DNA of 25,394 bases, taken from Thalassiosira profunda (Eukaryota > Bacillariophyta > Thalassiosirophyceae > Thalassiosirales > Thalassiosiraceae). The notes beneath the pieces were generated by a model. It searched no databases. It worked only from the letters and a program-made list of their open reading frames with translations, and was not told the origin of the DNA. The position numbers and the translations under genes were made by a program. Of this stretch, positions 1 to 8,030 are shown in pieces (the first letter of the stretch is position 1; each line of letters opens with the position of its first letter). The stretch covers positions 1 through 25,394 of the forward strand of contig JALLAP010000066.1 in NCBI GenBank assembly GCA_036939355.1. Direction: 5' to 3'.

Positions 1-387
1 GCCGTTCGGATGTGTCCACCGCGGTGCAAGAATGCAACCACTTTGGAGCCATTCACGTCATTCACTCCGGCAATAGAAAAGGTCAATCGGGCGCTGCCGG
101 ACGTGGTCGAAGGGTGGAGGAAAGACTACGCGAACAACCGCATAGTGCTCCTCTCCTCCGGGATGAACGGGCCGGAAAAACCCAGTGGCGAAGAAGACGG
201 GGAAGTGGAAGACGCCGATGACCTCGCTCTGACGGTCCACTGCGGGAGGGAGATGTTCGCCATCGATGACAAGGAAGAGTTCGATTCTTTCATGCCGGAC
301 CGGTTGCATCCCAACGCGAGGGGGTACGAGCTATGGTCGCGGTGTCTGCTGAAGGGGCTAGAACGGGTGATGGGCCGCGCGAGATGA
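1..387 (+). CDS. SGNH/GDSL-type hydrolase, C-terminal part (5' end outside window)
   Basis: The frame is open from base 1 (the first ATG is at 10) to a TGA at 385-387, so this is probably the last part of a longer gene. The stretch MPDRLHPNARGYELW matches the block V signature of SGNH/GDSL hydrolases, where Asp and His (here DRLH) belong to the catalytic triad. The upstream segment with IEKVN and RIVLLSSG fits the strand before it. The GDS nucleophile block is not in the window. An acidic insert (EEDGEVEDADD) lies in the middle. The family hydrolyses esters or acyl groups; the substrate cannot be told. It is convergent with the GT90 gene, with 95 bp between stops. A second, complete SGNH protein lies at 15165-16115 but is not a close copy. 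Confidence 0.7.
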   Translation, partial: AVRMCPPRCKNATTLEPFTSFTPAIEKVNRALPDVVEGWRKDYANNRIVLLSSGMNGPEKPSGEEDGEVEDADDLALTVHCGREMFAIDDKEEFDSFMPDRLHPNARGYELWSRCLLKGLERVMGRAR

Positions 388-406
388 TGGTTCTTTGCTC
401 ACAAAA

Positions 407-538
407 GGCATTTTTATCGCCTCGCCAAATTGACTTGAAGTGAAGCAATAGAGGCTCCGCCATAGCCCGACCTCGGCGTCAACTATCCAGTTTGGGTTGC
501 ATCCGGGTGGCATTTTTTTATCGCCTCGCCAAATTGAC
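407..538. repeat. Direct repeat (28/30 bp) at the 3' end of the GT90 gene
   Basis: The segment at 407-434 recurs at 509-538, identical except that the T run is 5 long in the first copy and 7 in the second. The second copy encodes the end of the GT90 protein (QFGEAIK on the minus strand). The first copy lies beyond the stop codon. The offset is about 103 bp, compatible with an old local duplication or slippage. Confidence 0.85.
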
Positions 539-1804
539 GGTGATAAGTCTCTCCCAGCTCCTTTCGTACAAGGGCATTTTCGACCTTTGCAGAGGCATGG
601 ATCCAGAGGCGCTCCATGAATAGAGTTGCCTGCTCTGATATCCACTTGCACCTTCTGTCATTCTTTCGTGCCCATTCAACCATCTCTATCAAATCTGAAT
701 AATCAGCCTTCACGGGAACGTAGTGGACGTATGGTACCAGTATATCCTCCATTGCAAAAGACACAATGGAGGGCGCTGCCATGAACACCACACTGTTGCT
801 AGCTAACTGCCACTTCAGCCCCGTTGCGATATCATTTCCCTCCAAACTCAAAATATACTTGTGCTGCAACTGGTCAACCATTTCACCGTGCTCTCTTACA
901 TATCGTTTCACGTGTCTGAACTTGGGCGGGATGTATCTTATTGATTCATGACCCTTGGGAAAGGCCACATCAACAACGGAAATATTCGACTTGTAGTATG
1001 TGCTCACGACCTGAATTCTGATACTCCCTTCAGCCGAAGTGCGGAGTAGATGGTGGTCTCCTTTCATCCCAGTCACAGCGCCTCTCCAAATTAATGTTGG
1101 TGTCTTGTTGCCCCAATCGAGGACCTGCCCTGCGTTGTACAGTGTCGCGTATTCATCAATGGGTCTGTAGTGTCGGGAGACTTCGAGCGGCCAAATGATT
1201 GTTTTGAAAAATGCATCGCCCGTCCCCTTTGCCACGGCGAATCGAGAAAAGCGCGTTTTTGCGATCACTATTGCAGGGAGAAATTAGTTGAGATAGATTG
1301 AGCAAGGTACGAGCCTTCCAATTGCACAGAGATCTTACCGGGCAAGCGAGAGCTGCGTGAATGAGAATCACCCACTGACAAGATGATACGGCGATCACCA
1401 AGTTCGACGTCGCTCATCGAGCCATTGTTTATGACATCATTTGCGCACCTCAGATAGGCTCCCACCCTCCAATCCTTTATCGCTTTTATTGATTTGACAA
1501 GACTTCGGACGCTGTACGATACGGCCTTGTCGGAAATCAATTTAGATTCCTTTGCGACGATCATCTCGTGGCAGGGGATATCTGTCGGAGTCTCGCCATA
1601 CCAATCACCCATGTAATATGCGATTCTCGCCTTCCGGGACGGAAATGTAAAATTTGTGGAGAATCCCCTTTCCGTGTGCAATTGCAGTGTCGATGCATGA
1701 TTTGTAACAAATCCATCTCCAGAGATGAGATAAACATTCAACCCGATTGAAGTCACAAAGCAGAGCGCAGCTAGGCAAAAGCAGAAGCGCTGCAGCTTCG
1801 CCAT
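483..1804 (-). CDS. GT90 family (CAP10-domain) glycosyltransferase, two exons
   Basis: Exon 1 runs 1804-1339 and exon 2 runs 1267-483, with a 71-bp GTAAGA...TAG intron (1338-1268). The phase-1 join makes a Val codon and gives 416 aa. The start at 1804 gives MAKLQRFCFCLAALCFVTS, a single hydrophobic signal anchor as expected for a type II Golgi/ER enzyme. Exon 2 carries the CAP10/GT90 core: LIWRGAVTG, then YILSLEGNDIATGLKWQLAS, then VPYVHYVPVKADYSDL, a conserved order in protein O-glucosyl/xylosyltransferases. GT90 enzymes transfer glucose or xylose to protein or capsular glycans; the substrate here is unknown. The upstream region holds an inserted inverted-repeat element (1970-2210) that could affect expression. 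The family call is strong; exon 1 rests on a good splice match. Confidence 0.8.
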
Positions 1805-1961
1805 GGCGGTTGTCTCAATAATAACGATGGCCACTGGGAGACACCGATGCGCTGCTTGGCCGAGCGAGGTTGGGCGCCGCCTCTGCCCGGGAGGCAGGGG
1901 CGGGGCGCGAGGGAGGCAGCGCGGCCGACGCCGGGTTTGTTGGAGGGAGGTCACTTGCAGG

Positions 1962-2218
1962 GTGAGAGTTAGGCTTCTGCTTTTAGGGGGCGCTGAAACA
2001 CCTTTTCGGGGGCTCTGCCCCCGGTTTGGCCCCCGTAAATTTCGGGGGCAGCAACGTAGGAACTCGTGGATCTACTACTAGTCCGCTGAAAAATCGCTCG
2101 GCGCTAGCGCGCCCACAGCCCTTTTGTTAGGGGAAGCAAGAGGGGGAAGTCCTCCTGGAGCCGCGACTTTTCGGGGGCGTGCCCCCGCGCCCCCTATAAG
2201 CAGAAGCCTAGTGAGAGA
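1962..2218. mobile_element. MITE-like element with 24-bp terminal inverted repeats and 7-8 bp flanking duplication
   Basis: The element spans 1970-2210 (241 bp). The left end TAGGCTTCTGCTTTTAGGGG and the right end read on the other strand agree over 24 bp, with one mismatch at the TTTTA/TTATA position. The element is flanked by GTGAGAG on both sides (1962-1968 and 2211-2217), and the eighth base differs. This looks like a target-site duplication of the length typical of hAT-type insertions. The interior is full of short inverted C/G-run repeats around the hexamer TTTCGG and has no coding capacity, so it would be non-autonomous. It sits about 165 bp upstream of the GT90 start codon. Confidence 0.8.
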
Positions 2219-2619
2219 CAGATGAGAGAGTGAAGGAGGAGCGACGGACAGACGAATTTGAAAGCAACTGAACGGTTTACCTCGGGCTTTTTACGTACAA
2301 ATCTCGTACAGCGAAGGTTGTCTTACGTCGTACCTTTTTGTGCTTACGTACAAGTCTTAGTGATTTTCGAGCGCGCTCGAGACCGCGAACAACAACAACA
2401 ACACTGATCACCTCGACGTATCGTACGTCCCCGCCGCCGCCCCCTCGTCCCTCCTCCACCCATATCACTACCGACGACCCTCTTGATGATTTGCAAGCGA
2501 CGACAGTGGCATTGGCGCTCCCAGCGGCGGCGGCTGCTAGCGGAAAGTAGACTGTACACTAATATAATGTTGCATATCTAATTGCAATTATTGCAATTGA
2601 CCTGCAGGACCTCCCCGTA
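2211..2619. other. Intergenic stretch without a supported gene
   Basis: This stretch lies between the MITE-like element and the 3' end of the uncertain minus-strand gene. It contains several CGTACA/ACGTAC repeats (about 2295-2355), a CAA trinucleotide run near 2391 and proline/threonine-coding low-complexity sequence, but no frame with recognisable protein character. Confidence 0.6.
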
Positions 2620-3640
2620 CTACTCGTGTTCGGAAACGATCGTCAAGACCTCCATATTTTTGTCACCCTCCTTGCCGTCCTTGCCGTCCTGGTCGCCGCC
2701 GCCGCTGCTACCATCCTCTTCCTCTGCCGCTCCTCGGATCAAACCGATGGCTGATTGTTGCATGGTCTACAAGAAGACACCCCCGGACGCAAGGAGCTGC
2801 CCTCCGACCAGCAGCTGTCAATTCTATAACCACTCGCTCGCAGGCATCTCGTTTCCTGGCGCCCGCACGCCACTCCTTTGCATCGTTGATAATAAAAAAC
2901 GGTATCCCGCATCGCGGCCCTCCGGGTATCTTCCTAGAGCGAGTAGAAGTACGGCGCAGCTCTTCGAGCGGATTGTTCTCCTCTTCGTTCAGCTCGTCGA
3001 CTGCGGCGGTCTCGCGCGCGACGTCTCCCGCGGCCCCCGCTTCGTCGTCGATGGCGACCTCCTCGCGCCCTCCGGGCGTCGTTGATGGCACCCTCCGGGA
3101 GGCGCCCTCGTCGACATCATCGTCGCCGCCGAGCGAGCGGGTGCACGCCAAGTTGGGACAACGAGTTGCCACCATCTTCGTTTGTAGCATCGCCGTCGGA
3201 ATCGTAGCCCGCGGCATCGTCGCCCGCGGAGCCATCGCACGAGGCGTCGTTGATGGCGCCCTGCTCGACATCGTCGCCGCCGAGCTCAAGCATCGCCGCA
3301 AAGGTAGCGGCGCCACCAGCTGGCGGCGAGGGCTCTGTTGAGGTGAGCATAGTCCTCGAATTGTGCGGAGGCTATCTCTCCTCCGCGCAGGAGCGCAGCG
3401 AGGCGAGAGGAGGAGGTCGTCGTTCATTGTCAAGAGCAGGGTCGAACGGATCCGTCGAAGTCGTTTACTTAGCGATCTTAGGGTGGCGTGAACGACGGAA
3501 TCAGTATGTGTCGACAAAAGATCGTAAAATGACGGCGACGATTCTGCAACTTCAACGTCCACGTAGAAATCAGCGATCAATGCTTGGGACTCCGTATCAA
3601 ATTTGGAGGGGAAGATGTGAGGATCAAATCTCTCTCTCAT
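2620..3640 (-). CDS. Hypothetical acidic, probably disordered protein; multi-exon model uncertain
   Basis: No family is recognised. The best reading starts at 3640 (MRERFDPHIFPSKFDTESQA) and has exon 1 to 3469. A GTAAAC...CAACAG intron (3468-3335, phase 1) leads into an Asp/Glu/Gly-rich frame. That frame ends near 3120, and the protein-like sequence continues in another frame (VDEGAS, VDELNEEENNPLEELRR). A possible 67-bp intron (2833-2767, acceptor TCTTCTTGTAG, weaker GTGGTT donor) then joins a 49-codon last exon rich in Gly/Asp/Glu/Lys. The frame change near 3120 is unexplained: either a missing intron, an indel, or decay. A short internal repeat (the GGDD...EGA region) appears twice. The gene is head-to-head with the globin-channel gene, 137 bp apart. 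The coding status itself is uncertain. Confidence 0.3.
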
Positions 3641-3777
3641 CTGACGACATTTTGCAGTACAGCTCTACGAGGGAGCTGGTATTCTGTCGTAAAAATGAAC
3701 GGAACGCACGCAACCCCGCAAGAGCAAGCGATGTATCTAATCTAAAAGGTGAACCCTCCGCTCGCCGCCCCGGGGTG

Positions 3778-6448
3778 ATGATGCGGTCCCTCCGCCCCCT
3801 GCGGCGGGCCTCCCGCCGCTCCCAGCCCCTCGCGCCCCTCTCGGCCGTCCAGAAGGTCGATCGCTCGTGGCAGATCGTCAGCGCCGACCTGGAGGGCACC
3901 GGTATCCAGTTTTTCACCCGCATCTTTCTCAGTGTCCCCGCCGCGTTGGATTTGTTCTTGAAGGTGAGGACCTTGAACTTGGAGGCGTGTTTGCTGCTCG
4001 CTGTGCTCCCTCCTTCATATGATTGCTTGCAAAACCGGTGCCCCTTTAATGCTTATCGCGCCAAAGGCTTACGCGTCGTCATCAAAATTTATATCTCACT
4101 TCAATAATATCACTATCACATGTTGCCAGGTGCTGAACATGCAGCAGAACGAGATGGAGGCTATCAAGCGCAGCGGCGAGTCGATACGGAGGTTCGTGAG
4201 GGAGAACCGCATGATCAAAGCCCACGCACGCCTAGTAGTCATGGAGGTGGGGCGCTGCGTGGCCGGTCTTTACGACATGAAGGTGCTGGTGCCCCGCCTC
4301 CGATCTCTGGGCAGGATGCACGGCGCCGCCGGCGTCAAGCCCGAGCACTACGACCTTTTCTTCCGCCACTTGTTGGAGACGGTGCGGGATCGGATATTGG
4401 ACGTGAGCCCCGGGGATTGGGACGACAGTACCGCGGAGGCGTGGGAGACTGTTGGGCACTGCATGCACAAAGTGTTGACGAGACCAGACGAGTCGGCCGG
4501 GTCGGTGGACGGAGGAGGCGATCTGAATCGGTGGGGATATGTTTGCGGCGCGGCCAGCTGTTATGCGTGCGTTGTCACTCCGTTGCGGGTTGCGGGCATG
4601 ATCGGACACGGCAACGTGATGGGAGCCTCGGTTTCTTTTCGGGGTTGGATATCTTCTCTTCGTTCTCTGGGGGTATACGGGGTACTGCATAGCTTTGGGT
4701 TTGCCCTCATCGACGCGGCAATTGCTGCCATCTTCTTCGTGGAGCTCGTTGGATACATCCTCCTGAAACGCATCAAGGTGAAGGACGTTCGCAAAGTCAG
4801 AAACATCTCGAGCCGGAGACTGCAACGAGCCAATTTGTACGGGAAGTGCGTTCTCATTATTCGTTCCTTTGGGATTCACGAAGCCGTGACCTTCCCGTGG
4901 ACGGACGCTATTTTTCTCGTGAGCTACTTTCTGCAATATCGAGGCATGGCTTGGGTTGGACAGTTGACTGGATCCGAAGAGGGGCTGCACTCTTCTGTTG
5001 CTGCCTTGACCAGCATTGGCGTCCATTGGGCGTGGGGATTGGGGTGCCTCCGCCTCGTTGCCATATTTCGCGCAGTGTACGTTATGAGATGCTTGGAGTT
5101 GGCCTACACTGTCACTCGGCACCCTGGAAGCTCCACGAGGACTGGGATTCGTATTGCCAGGCTGGTGCTGGCCCTGGCGTTTACATCCCACGTGGCGGCG
5201 TGTCTCTATGTGCTCGTGGCGCGCATCGAACTTGGTCCACAGGCATACTACGATGCTGACCGCGGCGAGGAGCTAGCAACTTCCTTCTTTCCTGACTACA
5301 CAATCCTTGGCGAAGACAATGTTTTCATCACGAACTACCTTCGATGCGTGCACTTTGCGTTTACAAATCTGGCAGGCATTGGGAGCCACGACTCCGTGCC
5401 GAGGTCGGCCCTGGAGTGCATCTTCACCTTGTGTGTGAACGCTTTGGGTGCCACTCTCTATGCGTTCACGACGGGCAATCTATTGACAATGATTGAACCC
5501 GCCGCCGAACGTGCAACGTGGTTCGCCAATTCAGCATCAGCGCTAGCTGATTACATGTCCGAGGTTGGAATGTCGACGGACGACCAAGACCGGTTCATAC
5601 AGGGCTTCATCTTGCGGGAAATGAGGGACGCCAAGTCGTCGGGCGATGGTGATGGCGGCGGTGACAATGGGCCCTTCGCGGCGTCTCCAGGCGAGAATGC
5701 CGCATCGCCTGCCTATCCGGTTGAGTTGAGCAAACACCTGCCGCGTCACCTGCAGGAGGAATTGCGCGCAATCTCGTTGGCTGATGCCTTGAGACGGCGA
5801 GAGAGGGCATTCCGGCGCTGCAGCAATGGGTTCTTGACCGTGCTCGCGTCCTCGCTGAAACAATCCATCTGCCTCCTCCCAGGCGATTTTATGGTGAAAG
5901 AGGGACAGCCGGTTCCAACACAGCTCCTGATCGTCGAACAGGGCACCTTGGAGGTCGGGGTGGACGGAGCTAATGTCCGAACCTTCCAACGGGGCGATAT
6001 GGTATCCTTCCGCTGGATTACAAGTACGCCTGGAGCCTGTCAAATGAGTCTTTCCGCAGGACGTGCCTTGCAGGCCATTGGCATTGGCGGCACCAGCGTT
6101 TGGTCGCCCCTACTGCTGAGCGATGCCCTGGCAGGCGCCAGCGTCCGGGCAATGGATCACTGCCGAATCGCCGTGGGATTGTCGTCCAAGTCGGAGAAGA
6201 AGGACATCAGGAAGAAGTTCCTGAGCGATTGGGGGGAGTTGGAAGAGATATTGGATATCGCGAGGGGCAGAAAAAAGCCGAGGGCAAGCCTCGTGGACGA
6301 CGCGCCGCAGAATGGGCTCCACGATGGTATCGAATCGATCGATGGATCCAACGGTAGACACAGCTTGACGAAAACAATCCGCAGAGTCAGCACTGCGGTA
6401 CAGCACGCGCCGAAGAACGCAATGAAACACATAGCTCTCATGGAGTAG
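3778..6448 (+). CDS. Globin domain fused to a CNG/HCN-type ion channel (globin-coupled channel)
   Basis: Exon 1 (3778-3963) and exon 2 (4130-6448) are joined at phase 0 by a 166-bp GTGAGG...CCAG intron, giving about 834 aa. Residues 23-176 are a full globin fold: Trp31 (A helix), GIQFFTRIFLSVPAALDLF (B-C helices with the C2 Pro), distal His94 in KAHARLV and proximal His126 in LGRMHGAAGVKPEHY. The 32-residue His spacing equals that of neuroglobin and cytoglobin. The rest has the plan of a voltage/cyclic-nucleotide-gated channel: S1 from Trp197 with TPLR, S2 about 255-275, S3 with FPW, a sparse S4 (Arg370/376/382), S5 with TSHVAAC, and a pore helix with filter TNLAGIGSHD in place of the potassium GYGD. 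A C-linker and a cyclic-nucleotide-binding-like roll follow (LLPGDFMVKEG, near 645), lacking the usual FGE and phosphate-binding Arg. The start could instead be 3781 or lie in an unseen upstream exon. The fusion sits within one continuous exon 2. A heme ligand gating an ion flux is inference. Confidence 0.85.
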
Positions 6449-6569
6449 GAAGAAAAATGAATAAACCCAACAATCGCCCACCCTTTCGCATCAAAGAGTC
6501 TTGTGCCGCATCCTTTCTCATCAATTCGTCCAAACCCACCTCACAGTTCCGTTCAAAGAACAATAAGCC

Positions 6570-7598
6570 CTATTCTTCTTTGGTTCCGTTATTGTCGTCG
6601 TATATTGGGCCCTTCATCATCAGATGGGGCCACCTTTCGGGATGTTTGGAAACGACCAAGGGTATACCCCGTAGATCGACAGAGTCTGCGAGATGCAACC
6701 GCCCGTCAACCGTTAGATCGCGATCAGGAGCCCGGTAGTTCTTGCAACTCCTCACTATTTCCAAAATGGTATTGTTAGCGACCATTGGATAGGGGTCAGA
6801 AAGCGCAAATCCCTTTTCGACGTAGTCCTCAAGGGAATCGAAACACCCAGAACAATGCGTTGATGCATTTGTCAAAGTCGTCCTGCAAGACATCGATTCG
6901 ATCAATGGCGCTTTTCCGTAGCTCTTTTTGTAGGGCAGGACCTTGGGCCTATCCGTCCATTCATGCGCCTTGTGGCAGCGGTAGTTGTAGTAATAGAAAC
7001 TGTTCTTCGTCGCCAAACAAATGGGTGTCGCCTGGAGCTTTCCCGGGGGAACACACGCGAGCTTCTCGATGACACTCGGCCGGGGAATTTCATCCAAATC
7101 AGACCATATTATCAAATCGTCCGGATTGGGTTGCGCGAGCTCTTCCACTGCAGCCCACAGCGCCCTGCGTTGTTTGCGCTCAACCTTATAGTGTCTCTGC
7201 CAGTTTTTGGGCAGATCATCTGGCCCCGCTTGTAACGATACCTCAGGAGGAATGACATGTAGAATCATTTTCGAGTGAAACTTCTCAAAATCCTTCCAAT
7301 GGTCAGTGAGATGAAGAGGCTTGGGGGGCTGACCTTCCTTGAAACGTACAGTTGACTCGGCAACAATAAAAATGTCGACCACATTCCAGAGCTCATTCAG
7401 GCGCAGCTCCAGCCAAGACAATTCATTGTTGATGAATGTCACATCGATGACTCTCCTCCTATGAGTCTTCTCGCATTGATTTGCCTCAACGACCGGGTGG
7501 AAAAACTCGCCAGGCGAAATTACTTCGCCCGAGGGCAGCCACCGAATATTTTCCTCGTGGATATCCTGTTGCCTCGTGATCAAATGAGCGCTTGCCAT
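6570..7598 (-). CDS. GT17 family glycosyltransferase (beta-1,4-N-acetylglucosaminyltransferase-like)
   Basis: The protein carries the GT17 (MGAT3-like) pattern: VIDVTFINNELSWLELRLNE, then VDIFIVAESTVRFKEGQPKP-like sequence, then the metal-binding DxD in LIIWSDLDEIPRP, then LSDPYPMVANN and the HPERWPH segment near the end. GT17 enzymes add bisecting GlcNAc to N-glycans in the Golgi. The start is not certain. The domain frame offers ATG at 7598 (MASAHLIT, 342 aa) or reads on to an ATG at 7769 through low-complexity sequence. A 29-codon basic-plus-hydrophobic leader (MPLAKKTLICRSKHLRLLLA, 7669-7580) lies in another frame and stops just where the domain frame begins. This hints at a one-base break or an unrecognised splice at the true N-terminus. 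It is convergent with the globin-channel gene (121 bp between stops). Confidence 0.8.
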   Translation of the reverse strand: MASAHLITRQQDIHEENIRWLPSGEVISPGEFFHPVVEANQCEKTHRRRVIDVTFINNELSWLELRLNELWNVVDIFIVAESTVRFKEGQPPKPLHLTDHWKDFEKFHSKMILHVIPPEVSLQAGPDDLPKNWQRHYKVERKQRRALWAAVEELAQPNPDDLIIWSDLDEIPRPSVIEKLACVPPGKLQATPICLATKNSFYYYNYRCHKAHEWTDRPKVLPYKKSYGKAPLIESMSCRTTLTNASTHCSGCFDSLEDYVEKGFALSDPYPMVANNTILEIVRSCKNYRAPDRDLTVDGRLHLADSVDLRGIPLVVSKHPERWPHLMMKGPIYDDNNGTKEE

Positions 7599-7815
7599 CC
7601 CATGCAGAGAGCGAGCAACAAGCGCAGGTGCTTCGAGCGGCAAATGAGCGTCTTCTTTGCGAGAGGCATTTTTAATTGTACACCAAAGGTGAGGGGAAAG
7701 GGCACGCGGGAGGAGGAGGAGGGAGGGCAGCTGCTCCTCCGCACGCATCCCCGGACGGCACGCGGGCACGGGGGTGGAGGGTTGAGGAGCAGGAAGCAGC
7801 AGGCAGGTCGGTTGG

Positions 7816-7960
7816 AGTGTGCCCCCCTGCTCCGAGGTCAGCCTAGCCAGGGGAGTTGTGCCCCCCTGGCTTCACCACGTGCTCCAGCTATTTTCCAGTT
7901 GTGCCCCCCCACTGGGAGTCCAGCCTAGCAAAAATTCTGTGCCCCCCAGGGGGGCACACT
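7816..7960. repeat. Cluster of TGTGCCCCCC repeats bounded by 14-bp inverted repeats
   Basis: Four copies of TGTGCCCCCC (about 7818, 7857, 7902, 7938) are spaced about 35-45 bp apart. AGTGTGCCCCCCTG (7816-7829) is exactly inverted at 7947-7960. The last copy forms a perfect hairpin at 7938-7958 (10-bp arms, one-base centre). CAGCCTAGC occurs twice (7839 and 7921). There is no coding frame of note. No flanking target duplication was found, so a mobile origin is only possible. Confidence 0.65.
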
Positions 7961-8030
7961 TTGTGCTTGGGAGTGGGTCAGCTCGCCAACACACAACACA
8001 CAATAACAACAAGCACAATAAGGTTTGAGC

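Noticed and set aside
2561..2753. Plus-strand frame with a strongly hydrophobic segment (FVTLLAVLAVLVAAAAATIL).
   Set aside because: It has no start codon, is short, and opposes the minus-strand acidic frame. The hydrophobicity follows from GC-rich repeats of GCC/GTC.
2870..3130. Acidic stretch ending LEELRRTSTRSRKIP, reminiscent of the linker before reverse transcriptase in Copia-type retroelements.
   Set aside because: No integrase, protease or reverse-transcriptase motif lies on either side, and no long terminal repeats were seen.
3250..4107. Long plus-strand open frame covering the globin first exon.
   Set aside because: Only the part from 3778 to 3963 is globin-like. The upstream part is Ser/Arg-rich and opposes the acidic minus-strand frame, and the part after 3963 is intron.
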